Notes under the pieces: generated by a model | Told to the model about the DNA's origin: nothing | Seen by the model: only the letters and a program-made list of their open reading frames with translations | The model's database searches: none | DNA from: Coffea arabica | Taxonomy: Eukaryota; Streptophyta; Magnoliopsida; Gentianales; Rubiaceae | Assembly (NCBI RefSeq): GCF_036785885.1 | Contig: NC_092330.1 | Location: 3,072,525 to 3,136,524 of the forward strand | Length of the DNA stretch: 64,000 nucleotides | Reading direction: 5' to 3' | Shown here: in pieces, positions 1 to 11,189 of the stretch | Layout: every line of letters begins with the position of its first letter | Numbering within the stretch: position 1 is the stretch's first letter | Translations under genes and position numbers: made by a program

Positions 1-1496
1 TGGAGACAAAGGGAGAATGAAAGGAAAATCCACTGGATTAAATGGAGTAGAATGACTGATATTAAATCTGAAGGTGGTTTGGGATTCAGGGATCTACAGG
101 ACTTTAATTTGGCATTATTGGGAAAACAACTATGGAGGATTTTGATGCAACCAAGCTTGCTGATGAGTAGAGTGATGAAAGCCAGATACTTTGCTGGGAA
201 ATCAATATGGGAAGCACAACTAAGAGGAATAGACTCATGGTGCTGGAAGAGCCTACTAAGTGCAAAAGGAGTTATGGAAGAAGGACTAAGGAAAAGGGTG
301 GGAGATGGTGAATCAATTAAAATCTGGGAGGATAGGTGGCTGCCAGGGATAGAGGATGGGAAAATAAGATCTCAGAAGAATTTAGACAGTAAGATTCAGA
401 GGGTAAGTGAGCTGATTAAGGATGGAGAATAGAATAGAGAGGTGTTGATGCAGGAGTTTAAGGAGAAGGACAGAATACAGATACTGAAGATACCATTGAG
501 TCTGGGAAAGGTAAAAGACAGGATCTATTGGGCAAAATCAAATTCAGGAGCATACACTGTCAAGTTTGGTTACAAACTAATAAAGGAAATTAAGAAAGGA
601 AATAGCCATTCCAGGAGAACTCCAGAACCAAGCAATAGCAAGAGGAGTAAATCTCAGAACTGGAGTTTTCTATGGGGACTAAACATGCAGAATAAACTAA
701 AACACTTCATCTGAAATGCTTACAAGGAATCCTACCAACTAACATAGTGGTGAAAGAGAAGTGTGGCAAAGGGGACCATGTGTGCAAGTGCTGTGGAGAC
801 AACCTTGAGACACTAGAGCATATGTTATTTCTGTGCAACAATGCTAGAGCAATTTGAAAGGTTGCTCCATTAACTTGGGATGGACTGGAGATGTTTAGGA
901 ATAGTTTTTGGCATTGGTGGGAGGAACTCAGAGGGGCTGTGGCTAGGGAGAAGGGAAAGGAACACATAACTCTCACGGCAAACATATTGTGGCAGATTTG
1001 GAAATCTAGGAATGATAAACAGTTCAACAACAAGAGCAATGATCCTATAGTGGTGGTTAACAAGGCGCTGATGGAATGGAATGAGCATCATGTGGCATAA
1101 GGAGGGGGATCAGAACATGAAAACCAGACAGATGGAGGAAAGGAAAGGGGCAGGAGATGCGAGAAACCTCAAACAGACTGGATCAAAATCAACACTGATG
1201 CAGCTCTAGACCAAAACATAACAAAATAGGGTGGGGTATAGTGGCAAGGAATGGTTTAGGGGAACTGATAGGCTCATGGGCGAGACCAGCTGAAGGTTGT
1301 GCTGAGGCACAAGTGGAGGAAGCGCTGGCACTAAGAGAGGCAATGGTAATAGCTAAACGAATGGGATGGAGGAAAGTGGAGCTGGAAACGGACTGCAAAC
1401 TAGTAGTGGATAAAATCAATGCAATGGAGGAAGAGGCCAGCATAGCTATAATTCAGTTGGACATTTGGAGGCTGACAAAAGATTTTGATAAATGTT
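1..1496 (+). mobile_element. LINE (non-LTR retrotransposon), 5' portion in window, decayed
   Basis: This is the 3' half of a plant L1-type retrotransposon pol gene entering from the left edge. The translation at 52-432 shows the end of the reverse transcriptase region (GGLGFRDLQDFNLALLGKQL, then a WEDRWLPG segment). The zinc-binding zf-RVT region follows at about 640-900 (FLWGLNMQNKLKHFI, then a C-x2-C and HxxxC pattern). An RNase H domain starts at about 1170 with INTDAAL, and its body is in another frame at 1220-1496 (ARPAEGCAEAQ, ELETDC). Stops at 430 and 712 and frame changes near 715, 855 and 1215 show that it is dead. The frame stops at DFDKC at base 1496 because a Harbinger transposon is inserted there; the rest is at 10467-10695. 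Confidence 0.88.
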
Positions 1497-1509
1497 GGTT
1501 GTGTATGGA
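1497..1509 (+). repeat. Left terminal inverted repeat of the Harbinger element
   Basis: GGTTGTGTATGGA is identical to the reverse complement of 10454-10466 and is preceded by the GTT target duplication. The GG start and the GTGTxTGG core are common in plant Harbinger/Tourist termini. Confidence 0.9.
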
Positions 1510-1538
1510 TTATGAGTATTCTATTAAATAATTTGTGG

Positions 1539-1567
1539 TTATTCGGTCAAAGACTTTGACCGAATAA
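1539..1567. repeat. Perfect palindrome in the Harbinger subterminal region
   Basis: TTATTCGGTCAAAG and its exact reverse complement are separated by one base (14-bp arms). The 12-mer TTATTCGGTCAA recurs at 10381-10392 near the other end of the element. Position (about 40 bp and 75 bp inside the two ends) suggests a binding site for the transposase or the Myb-like ORF1 protein; that function is inference. Confidence 0.75.
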
Positions 1568-1995
1568 GAATAACTGAATCTCGTATGGATAGTCGATTTA
1601 ATGAGAATACAATATAGGATTCGTGTTTGGATAGTATATTGTATTCTTGCAAGTATTAAATTTTTTTTAACCACAGCTTTTTTTGGTTATATCACATTAT
1701 TCACCTCAAATTGCAACCTCTTTGAACCACTCGGTTGACACTATGTGCATTTATTTTGCAGGGGCTAAATAGTTCTTCATAAAATTACGATATACCAAAT
1801 TTAATATAGAATACAATACTTTCAATACAAACAACCTTGGCCACTCAGTTGTGAAGCAAGCATAGAGGAATTAGGAAACATACAGACGAAAACAAGCAAA
1901 CTGTGGGAATTTGCCCATTTTTGCTACAATACTTGGATTAACCTTATTCGCATCACACTAGTATTAACACACAGCAGTCATTCACTACAAATCCC

Positions 1996-3516
1996 TCACC
2001 TTCGTCTCGCACTCCGATATGCATTCCACATTCCATTTGCCATTTCATCTCTCATTTCATGCCATTCATTGACCTCTTGTTGTGAGGCACTTAAGGGTTG
2101 AATTTCTGGCATAGGTGGGACCCCACCTTCTCCTTCGATATCCATCTCCTGATCATGATCATTGAATATGTCATCATCTGGCAATTCATCTCGTATGAAA
2201 TTGTGTAGAGTACAACAAGCTATCACCACATTTATTTGTGTACTCATATAAAAATTAGGTACAGGACCGCGTAGGATAGTGAATCTCCTTTTAAGCACCC
2301 CAAAGCATCTCTCAATTACATTTCTAAGTGATGAGTGACGAGTATTGAAAAGTTGCTTAGGGGAGGAAGAGCCACGTCGGCCCTGAGCATTTTGTCGAGG
2401 TGTTCCACGATAAGGTGCAAGAAATCCAGGAATATTTCTGTATGTCGAGTCCACAAGGTAGTATTTTCCTACATACAAAGTGGAATGAAGGTCAAATATA
2501 AGTCAAAATACACTACTACTTCTTTCCCCCCCCCCACTCATACACTCACATACTACACTCACATACTATGAAAACATATAATTGGACAAAAATTTGACAA
2601 CAAAATATTGTCGTGCACCTGAAGGGAGCATCGAAAAATGTGCAGGTCCTGTTAGTGCTCCGTCCAAGACGCGTGCATCATGGGCGCTTCCTTCCCAACC
2701 AGCATAAATATATGAAAATCGCATATCAAAATCGCAAATGGCTAGTACATTTTGAGTTGCTTGCCCATGTCTATTCGTATACGCTGCTTGCTGTCCAGGT
2801 GGCGGATGTGCTGGAATATGTGTACCATCTAATGCACCTACAGCATTCTAGTAGATTTGATATGCTAGTTAGTAAATAGTAAAGTTGGACATGATTATTG
2901 AATATTGATGCTTGAGTGTTGGTACAAAAGGGTAAGTAATACTTTATATAAAAAGCATAAATTTTTTCTCACAAAACTTTACCGTAAACCATTGGGCAAA
3001 TCGCCTATCGGTGTAAATCTTTGGATGAATCTCGTTTTGTCCTCTCGGCTTTATGAGAATTTTTCCCAACTCACAAAGCCCCCGCAACACCTCATGAATG
3101 TTCTTGCAGATGGTTTCCGGGGAATGTTGGAATCGTTCGGCGAGGCAGCGCATTCGATGATTGTGACTCAACATGACTAATGTCATGCACACTGCTTCCT
3201 CTATGAGCACTCTTTTCTGGGAATTTTGTGGTACATATCCCCCACTCACAAGAATGTCACATAAGCGCATGAAAGAATCCACCGTTATTCTACAGTTCTC
3301 AAGTACTCTTGCAGGATGGCCATCAATTACTTCTTGCACATACGCACGGCCACTTAGCATGCTGTTTCTGCATGGTAGAGGCAATATATATCCTGCTAGA
3401 CGTTCAGACACAGGGTTGAATAGAATAACCATTGCCCATTGGATTAGTTCCCAGTCATCGTCATCATCATCAACATTATTCGAAGACGATCCCCAGGTAT
3501 TCCAACTATTATCCAT
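1996..3516 (-). CDS. PIF/Harbinger-type DDE transposase (HARBI1/ALP1-like), uninterrupted, 3 exons
   Basis: This is the transposase of the surrounding element, a DDE nuclease that would cut and paste the element in the nucleus. Proposed exons, in minus order, are 3516-2983, 2847-2619 and 2468-1996, with GT/AG borders and matching phases. They give 411 residues without a stop. The catalytic triad can be read as D185 (GALDGTH), D261 (KYYLVDSTY) and E307 (IERCFGVLKRR). Around it are the family signatures SAHDARVL and GFLAPYRGTPRQ, and an N-terminal helix-turn-helix-like region with SPETICKNIHEVL. The start is the first Met of a run MDNSWNTWG followed by an acidic stretch. The length fits plant PIF transposases. 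Other HARBI1-like genes are domesticated (ALP1), but here the terminal repeats show it is still part of a transposon. Confidence 0.9.
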
Positions 3517-3571
3517 ACTTCTATTTTTGGCCGCCTATGAAACTTGGTACACCATGGCTCAAAATGAAACT

Positions 3572-4815
3572 TTAGCTAATATATTAAACGGATGACTCCA
3601 AAGTCACATATATAACTGGGCCTGTAGAATATAGTAATACACCAGTTGCTTAGCTAATGTACCTTAGCTAATAAATTTATCTAGTTTAGCTGAATGTTTA
3701 AATAGATTTAGCTAATATACCTTAGCTTAGACAAAGTAATGCCCGGTGGTAATATTTTGTAATAGTAAAAAAAAAAATCAAAAGCAATTTTTATAGTAAT
3801 ATATCCCAGCAAATATTTTTAATGGCTTAGCTAATAGATCTTATCTAATAATTTTGTAATAATAAAACTAACCAAAAGTGCTAGACAATTGGGTTGGCCC
3901 GCGTCTTCTGCATTTGGCCTTTATAGCACAAGACAAGTACGTGGCTAAAATGGGCTGCCTCTGTGTTGCAGGTTCAAATAAGGATGCTAATATACTTATA
4001 TCAATTGCCAGAGACTTAAATGAAGCACTAGGGGATTGTAAAGTAGAAGATATCAACCCAAAACTTTTGCATGAACTGCCTCTTGGTGCTCGAGCTGTTG
4101 TAAATCCCATGGCTGTCATGGTTGGTGGTATTGTTGGTCCGGAGGTTGTGAAGGCATGCTTTGAAAAGTTTTATCCTCTTTTGCAGGTGATATATAATTT
4201 GTCTTTGTTAATAGTAAAAATAACCAAAAGTAATTTTTAGTAATAAACCGTAGCTAATATTTTTTAACAGTACAAAATATCCAACAATTTGTATAGTAAT
4301 ATACCTTAGCTAATATTTTTAATAGCTAAGGTAATATACCGTAGCTAATATACCTTGTCTAATATTTTTTAATACTCACTCAATGAAAAGTAATTTTTAT
4401 ACTAATATACCTTAGCTAATAAGGCCTTAGCTAATATTTTTAACAGTACAAAATATAGAAAAGTAATTTTTATAGTAATAAATCGTAGCTAATATACCTT
4501 AACTAATAAATTTTAATAGTAATAATATCCAAAAGTAATTTTTATAGTAAATCACTGTGAGCTTATATACCTAAACTAATCATTTTTTAACAATAAACCT
4601 AACCAAAAGCCTAAATTTTTTAGTAATATATGTTGGCTAATATTTTTAATAGCTTAGCTAATATACCTTACCTAAGAGAATATACACCTTAGCCAATACT
4701 TTGTAATACCAAGAAAAAACAAAAGTAATTTTTATAGTAATATACCGTAGCTAATATACCGCTGGCAATATATATGGTTTGCCTGGAGTTTGTAACTCGA
4801 CTCCTTAGCTAATTT
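3572..4815. repeat. AT-rich field of dispersed TTAGCTAA-type repeats
   Basis: The motif agctaat, mostly as ccttagctaata or ccgtagctaata, occurs about 14 times between 3572 and 4810. It lies on both sides of the captured E1 gene fragment (3878-4186). The core TTAGCTAA is its own reverse complement. The spacing is irregular, so this is a degenerate interspersed motif array and not a strict tandem repeat. It lies upstream of the transposase start codon, so it might be promoter or binding sequence; that is inference. Confidence 0.7.
3878..4186 (+). pseudogene. Captured fragment of a ubiquitin-activating enzyme E1 (UBA1) gene
   Basis: Translation gives LHLAFIAQDKYVAKMG, then CVAGSNKDANILISIARDLN and GARAVVNPMAVMVGGIVG, followed by PEVVKACFEKFYPLLQ. 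In plant ubiquitin E1 enzymes this order matches the stretch of the inactive adenylation domain that ends in GQEVVKACSGKFHPLxQ. The reading frame is open, and it ends at LLQ followed directly by GTGATA, a usable splice donor. A genomic exon was therefore copied, not an mRNA. It is only about 103 codons of a protein of more than 1,000 residues, so it has no E1 activity. It sits inside the Harbinger element, opposite in strand to the transposon genes, and is flanked by TTAGCTAA repeats. The substitutions GQEVVKAC to GPEVVKAC and MAAMF to MAVMV suggest age. Confidence 0.8.
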
Positions 4816-4826
4816 GGTTGCATGAA

Positions 4827-4828
<2 letters not shown>

Positions 4829-4877
<49 letters not shown>

Positions 4878-4902
4878 CACACACACATATATATATATAT
4901 AC
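4829..4902. repeat. Compound (AT)n-(AC)n-(AT)n microsatellite
   Basis: An uninterrupted AT run to about 4874 is followed by TCACACACACAC and a second AT run to 4902. It lies inside the Harbinger element. Confidence 0.95.
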
Positions 4903-6077
4903 TGGATAGAAAAATTAGCAATATGACAGATATTTATGAATAGAAATTCATCACCTGTACTAGGCTATGGCAAGAGCCTGTTTCGGGAGCCTGGTTGGCT
5001 ATCGAAGAACCAGGAATTCTTATGGCTACCACGCTGCTGGATTTCTGATGTTAGTAGCTGGATATGGGATTCATGTACACACTGCTATAAACTTATGGCT
5101 TTATAGAAATACTGATAGTGGTCTCGGGGAACCCAACCAATTTCACCTACCGACATAGACATGTTGACATACTTTGAATGGTCACGACTGGTTACATAAA
5201 TAAAGCTGCAACCAAATAGTGGATTGCGTGTCGGCACCTGTTTCTGATTGATAGATCACTGATGCTCGGACAAATAAGCACGCGAAAACAGTAGTGATAA
5301 GAACTTAAAGGGCCATTGAATATAGGAAGGACAGTATCCCGGATATCCCGGAAACGTCCAAATACCCATGTGCAATTCCTACAAAGTAGCTAGCGGCCAA
5401 AGTAGCCACTATATACGGATATCTTGGAAACGTCCAAATACCCATGTGCAATTCCTACAAAGTAGCTAGCGGCCAAAGTAGCCACTATATAACCCACAAT
5501 CAAAAAAGAAAAAGAATCTAGCATACTAGTAGTCATATGCACACCTTAGCCAGGAGGTACCGACGTAGGCTAGCATGTGTTATTTCCCAATGAAAATAGT
5601 AGTCATAACTTTTGCTACTGGAAAAAATATCAGATGTCTTGTGTGGGTGTCAGTGGTCCATGCTTGTCATATATAATAGCACATTCTAGCCTCCCTATGT
5701 AAAGAAAACACTCTAATACAGTATATAGCTAATATAATTGGATTAATATTATCCAAGTAACCATATAAATGAAGAAAATACCCCACTCACTAGCAAATCA
5801 GTGTAATGGGAGTAGTAATAAGCATTGAACTATAAAAAGATAGTACATCAATAGCAGAATGTTCATACAGCCGCAGGATGCAAAGTCTCAAATACAGACA
5901 TAGTGCAAGTTTATGTCAAATGGAAGCAAATTACATGTACTATCCGCAAGACTGAGATTTTTTTTTTGTGCACAATAGCAATCCAAAATTTGTCCTCCAG
6001 GACACAGTTATATAACCCAGCCAAATTTACTGAAATATCAAGCAAGGAAATTCAGTCTAAAGCTGCCTATGCAGCAG
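4903..6077. other. Harbinger interior without recognised gene
   Basis: The 76-bp tandem duplication is listed separately. I see no ORF with protein-like composition here; the 63-codon plus-strand ORF at 4967-5158 matches nothing I know. Confidence 0.5.
5340..5491. repeat. 76-bp tandem duplication
   Basis: Two adjacent 76-bp units (5340-5415 and 5416-5491) start with cggatatc and end with gccactatata. They differ only at two positions (CCC versus CTT near the start). Such low divergence points to a recent event. Confidence 0.95.
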
Positions 6078-8236
6078 CTATTTCGGATCAAGAATGGTAT
6101 CAGCATACCAATACTGGAAACCTTCATCCGACTGCAGAAACATGTGGCGCCACCTCTCACTATTTTTAAACTCTTTCATGCACGCAAGACGCTTTTGGGA
6201 CCACAGTTCAACGGGCTCATGTTTTGGGTATGATTTGTCCCAAACTCTTAGCGCAGCTACGCACCACTCATTTCGTCGGGTGTTTTCATCAATTTTGATC
6301 TGAGACAGCTTACCAATGTTCGTTGCTGCGTCTCGGAGAGCTTCCCCGGTCTTCTAAGACTTAGTGCTCCTTGATCCATCGAAAGATGATGTCCCACGAC
6401 TCGATACCGGGCGCTTACCTGGCCTACTAGCAACAAATTCAACTTCTTCATCCCGAACTGGAATATACACATCCTCCCCCCAGAAGTCTGAGGTCGGTCC
6501 GTCAACCTTTGCCTTCCCCTTTCGCCTTGATGCAGCCCCGGTGGTCTTTTCGGCAGACCAAGGAGAGTGGTGGACGTCACTCTGAGCAGAGGATTGGGCA
6601 TGCTTTCCGGTGGCTGTTCGGCTCTCAAGAATTTCTCCCAATTCATAGAAGCAATCGCAGCTGCGGCCTTCTTTGAACCGTGCATAAAATTTGTTTTCCT
6701 GCAAGGTATGTGAAATGGCAACTGGTTCAACTAGACAAGCTGATACAGTTTATATAAAAAGCATTCTTGCTGTGTACTACTAAGCTGGTACTTCAAATAG
6801 CTATTATACACATGATCAGGCCAGCAATCAGCCATGATAAGGCCAGTAACGAAAGAAATATAGGCCAGTATGTGTAACAGATTGAATACTACCAGTCACA
6901 GCACCAAAGCTGTCAAAACCATGAATTCTTAACATAGTAATCAATGTACTCAACAGAAATACCCTATGAAACGTTAGAAAGGTCCAAAAGTCAGAAAAGC
7001 CAGAAAAAAGACAAACTCTTTCGGGCCATAAAGCAGCCAGATATACCAAAAAAAAAGATATAAACCTCTTTTCTCTCCTTACATATGAGACAGGCCATAT
7101 TGGCTTACTCACAATGTACATACAAACTACTCAATCTTACCCCTTTTTAAGTTTTGTTTAAGCAACAGCAATGGTACTTTTTATCCTAGGTAGCAACAGC
7201 CCCTCCACAATTAGTCAGAGTTCATATTTAGGAATATACAAAATTATAGTCCTAATTAATGCGAGTGTTTTAGCCAAAAAGATATACTAGTTAATAAAGG
7301 AACTTTTTAAGAATCAAATTTTTTCTGATTATCTATTAGATAGTAATTATAGTGCTTAATCTTTACATGTGTATAATGAATTAGATTAAAATCTTCTATT
7401 CATTAATCTGATGCAGTCAACTAAGCTTTCTTTAAGTAAACAGCTCCAAGCTAACAGTTAAATTAGCAGTGCTCGTTGGAGACAAAAATGTGATTTAGCA
7501 TATTAAAGAAATGTAGGCTAGAAATGTAGGCCACCAATCAAGCATAATACGGCCACCTTAAATTATTATTGTAACAACCTAATTGATACATAGGAATTTC
7601 TCCCCTCCTCCACTGTCACATTTAGGGGCAGTCGCAATCAATGATTAATAAGGCAGCCTCCAAACATAGCAAGTATAAAATCAAAGTACCCATCTATGCT
7701 TCCCAACCCAGTGCAGCAAAAGTGAAACACATAAAACTTGTCACAGCAACTGCTACATAAGTCATAATTTCAGGGATCCTCTATCAATGAAAGGGCTCAA
7801 TATTCCATTGTCTCTCACCAAACACACAGGGAAATATATCTATCAAAGGTTAAGGGCAATTTGGGATACAATTAATAGAGACATAGAAGAATTTTACCCG
7901 CTTTAGAGCGCTCCATTTTTCCTTTGTAGCCTGAAAGCAGAGGAGCTCCGAATTAAAGCCAACTCCCGTCTCTGCCGTTGTCTGGGACATCCCCGATAAG
8001 CGGACGAAACACTTCCACTCGGATTCCATCCTATAGAACTTTGAACGATATTGCTCCCACCTCAAATTGACGTGGCACTTGTCGTTCATGTGTAGGGTAA
8101 GATGGTGCCAGTTTGACCTGCCCTTTTGGTGCTTGTCCCAAGCACCATTCCTATGCCACTCCACAAGTGTTGCAACGAAAACTGCCTCAAGTGTAGGGTG
8201 ATTTTTCCAATCGGCTACTTCAGAATCATCATTCAT
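6078..8236 (-). pseudogene. Harbinger ORF1, Myb/SANT-like DNA-binding protein, one nonsense codon
   Basis: This is the accessory protein of PIF/Harbinger elements; in studied members it binds the element ends and helps bring in the transposase. Two exons (8236-7898 and 6698-6078) join in phase 0 across GT/AG borders to 319 residues. The first exon has the spacing of the Myb_DNA-bind_3 domain: tryptophans in WKNHP, VEWHRNGAW and SNWHHL, then KCHVNLRWEQYRSKF and GVGFN. The second begins ENKFYARFKEGRSCDCFYEL and continues with a serine-rich linker. An in-frame TAG at 6354-6356, after STKS, interrupts it. The frame then stays open to 6078 (KTGEALRDAATNIGKLSQ, LACMKEFKNSERWRHMFLQ), so this is one point mutation. 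The first ATG follows an AG, so an unseen upstream exon is possible. Confidence 0.75.
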
Positions 8237-10466
8237 CTAATGCAATAAACCAAAAAAGTTCATAGTAAATAACATTTAGATTGCACAAGGAAACAGAAAA
8301 TTCAAAGTGAGTGCTGGAACTTCAAAGTAGGAACTACTTCCATACCTTTACGAAGTAATTTCTCGCGCAAGCACCCAAATCGTTTGAACCGCTCTCGGAA
8401 TGTGCTTGTTGGACTGCATGAAAGAAAAATATAAAAAATGCTTCCTTATTTGGTTTAACAAATAAACACAAATAGGCATTCAAAGCAGTATAGCAATCCC
8501 AAGCTAAGAATTTTTAGCTGAACAGATTATGAGATCATTAACGAATGTATAGAAATTGAAAATAATAGCAACCAAAACCAAAATCATATATGGACGAAGG
8601 TCGTACCGCTGCTCTTACATACTCGACGGCGTTTATGTGGCATATAAACGTGGCAGCGACAAAAAATGGCGGACCTAACAGTCACGCACCAACTGGCTGC
8701 TTTAAAGACAAAAAGGGCAGCAAAAAAGAGATGTTAGTGACGAATGGCTGATAGTAAAACCTTTAACCAACCAGCAAACCTATTATGATGCCTTTAATTG
8801 GACAGAGACGTTTTAGACTCTACATTGTCGGGAACTACATGTGTAAGTATTAATCAAGCAACTTAGGATCCAAAATGCAGGTATGTGGATTAGCCTGGTC
8901 AATTTTTAAATCTTGAATAGCTAAGGCAACACTTGCTAGAAGAATACATATAATTTGAGTGAAGTAAAATTCATCTCGACCAATGCACAATTGCTGATGC
9001 TCGGACAAAAGGTTAACTAGTTCATTTTGCAGCTAAACCAAATTTGGATATAGGAAAAATAAAATGGACATGGAAACAACACCAAATACAATGAACATTT
9101 TCTTCTAGTATTATGGTGAAAAGGACCTTTAACCATAAAAACATCTATTCAGATCAAGAAAAGAAAAGTTCACTCATAGGTGAATTGGTATTTCAAATGA
9201 TATGAAAGTATCGGCATTGAAAATAACCACTTTAAACTATCAAGATGAGCATAAGCCTGCCATTATAAGAAATTGTACTCTTAATAATTCATAACCTATG
9301 ACAATAGCCAAGCCCCCGCTCTTCTTCAATGGCCTTGACTAGGAGGAGGCATTTAAAGGTTCTCCCTGTTTGCAAGATCTGAAGTTCGAGGCCTTGCCTA
9401 GTAGATTGGGGTTCAGAGAGGATTTGGGGAGTGGGAGGCAAAAAATATATCTGGGGCAGTAAAAGGAGAAAGAAAGCTAGCATAGCGATAGCTTTCAGGT
9501 ACAGAGATTAAATTGGGGGAAAAAATCCTGATTATGGATACTTCTCATTTCAGAAGTTGTAGTTTGAATTACATCTCATACCACAGTTCTAGGAAGCCCA
9601 ATGCGTTGCAAGCCAGGCAGGGAACTTCTTGAAGGAAAATTCTTCCATTTTTTTACGCATTAATTCTCAAGAAAATAAAAAACAACACTTTGTTCGTGAT
9701 ACTAGAAATTCTATAATTAAACACAGGAGCTTGATACAATTGTTTTGTTAAGAGCAGGCCGTCGCTGTGAAGGAAATCGAAGAATCAAATACTGCTGCAT
9801 ATTCATGTTGAAACAAATTGCAGATTCTACAGGGAATCTAATTTTGTAGGAGCTACCGAACCCTAATTACAATACAAAAAAAAAAACTCAGGCACTGCAC
9901 ATACCCATTCACTACTTAACATAATAACAAACTGGAATGGATTAGGAGAAAATTGGAAGAAAAAATCCCATCTTGATTCGCAAGACTGGGGAAACATACC
10001 TTGAGGCTTAAAGGTTGGAAACCACGCACATAATCAAAAGTCCAGTTAGATTCATAGATGGACGGCGCCGGAAAAATATCTCAGCCGCTGGTGTCGCCAC
10101 TGAAGCTTAATTGAAGCCAAATTTGACAACTACTTCGGATCCGTTCTTCTTGTTAGTGCATCATGAAGAGACAAGTTGCTGGTTACCTCCTTGGCATTCT
10201 AATTTCAAAACCCACGGCTGAGATAAATGATATGTCAGTAAGAGGTTGGGGATGATGAAGAGGGGGAGTAAAGAAGAAGAGAAAGACTAGAGGCTAATTT
10301 GTCGGCTTCTCCTGACAAAAGACAACGGTCTGAATAATACGCAAGTGATTTACTGTTTTGGACTGAAAAAGTTTCCTGAATTATTCGGTCAAGGAAAGTT
10401 GCAAAATAATTTGAATTTACTGTTCTAAAATATAAAAAACCAAATACCATATGTCCATACACAACC
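8237..10466 (-). other. Right part of the Harbinger element, no assigned gene
   Basis: This sequence lies upstream of ORF1 in element orientation. A possible small exon at about 8420-8337 (minus; reads AVQQAHSESGSNDLGAC) could be part of ORF1. Nothing else is protein-like. The copy of TTATTCGGTCAA at 10381-10392 is described with the palindrome at 1539. Confidence 0.5.
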
Positions 10467-10695
10467 GTTGTTTCTCCTACACTAGAATGAGCAACAACTC
10501 TGTAAGTCATCACTTAGCAAAATTTGCTATAAAATTGCTAAATCATTTGCTATAATTTTGATAGATTTAGCTGAATAGAAAAATAACTTCCCAGCATGGC
10601 TGCTAGAGTTAGTTCAAGCAGATTTACAGGAGCAGTTGCTCTGATCTTGTATTGTCTTATGATTAATATCATGTTACCGTTTGGAAAAAAAAAAA
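10467..10695 (+). mobile_element. LINE 3' end, continuation of 1-1496
   Basis: After the second GTT the LINE translation resumes with CFSYTRMSNNSVSHHLAKFA and then NFPAWLLELVQADL. These are the terminal RNase H helix (the SNxxxHxLAKFA pattern) and the usual C-terminal tail of plant LINE pol proteins. Stops are present. The sequence ends in an A-run at about 10684-10694, as expected for a LINE 3' end. Confidence 0.85.
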
Positions 10696-11189
10696 TCCTT
10701 AAAGTATCCAATTTATTCCATTTTAGTTCCTAAATTATAAAATATGTCCCATTTAAGTATAAAAAGCTATCCCACTTCTTCTAAAAATTTTACTTTCTTT
10801 TTGAAATATTTAAGTGGGACAAATTTTATATTTTACACCCCTCCCCTTTAAATTAAAAAAAAAGGAACTATAATATCCCATTTTGAAGTTTACGAATTTG
10901 GATATAATTGAAGAGCTCAACTTAAAATTAACCCTAATTTTTTTAACTAACCAAAATTCAGAAGTCAGAACATACAATTTCTCCATGATGCCTAATTCCC
11001 TTAAACTAAAACTGTAGGTGTAGATACATGCTACCGCCACACGCACAAACAGAGAATTTCAAATTGGAATGGAGATTACGCGTCGCTGTCAAGCATTATG
11101 CAGTGGATTAATCCTTACTAATATGGTAGTATCTATGAAGAAATATGTCTTTTTTTAAAAAAAATAAAATAATATAAATTTCAGGGCAT

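Larger units (their letters stand above)
1497..10466 (-). mobile_element. Complete PIF/Harbinger DNA transposon, 8,970 bp
   Basis: Both ends carry the 13-bp inverted repeat GGTTGTGTATGGA (1497-1509 and the complement of 10454-10466). GTT is duplicated directly outside (1494-1496 and 10467-10469). Removing the element and one GTT restores the LINE codons GAT AAA TGT TGT TTC, which proves the borders. The element holds the two genes typical of plant PIF/Harbinger elements in the same orientation: a Myb/SANT-like ORF1 (6078-8236) and a DDE transposase (1996-3516), both on the minus strand. It is larger than the 3-6 kb I would expect of the family. The extra length is a repeat field with a captured host gene fragment (3572-4815) and long non-coding stretches. 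Confidence 0.92.

Noticed and set aside
707-1091. Minus-strand ORFs opposite the LINE
   Set aside because: They are mirror frames of the RNase H and zf-RVT region; the plus-strand translation carries the recognised domains.
2335-3595. Plus-strand ORFs at 2335, 2613, 2905 and 3173
   Set aside because: All lie opposite the transposase exons and have no family pattern; the minus-strand frames carry the DDE motifs.
4967-5158. 63-codon plus-strand ORF in the Harbinger element
   Set aside because: I considered it as a further captured exon, but no known motif or splice context supports it.
10235-10513. 92-codon minus-strand ORF
   Set aside because: It crosses the right Harbinger terminus into the LINE, so it cannot be an old gene.
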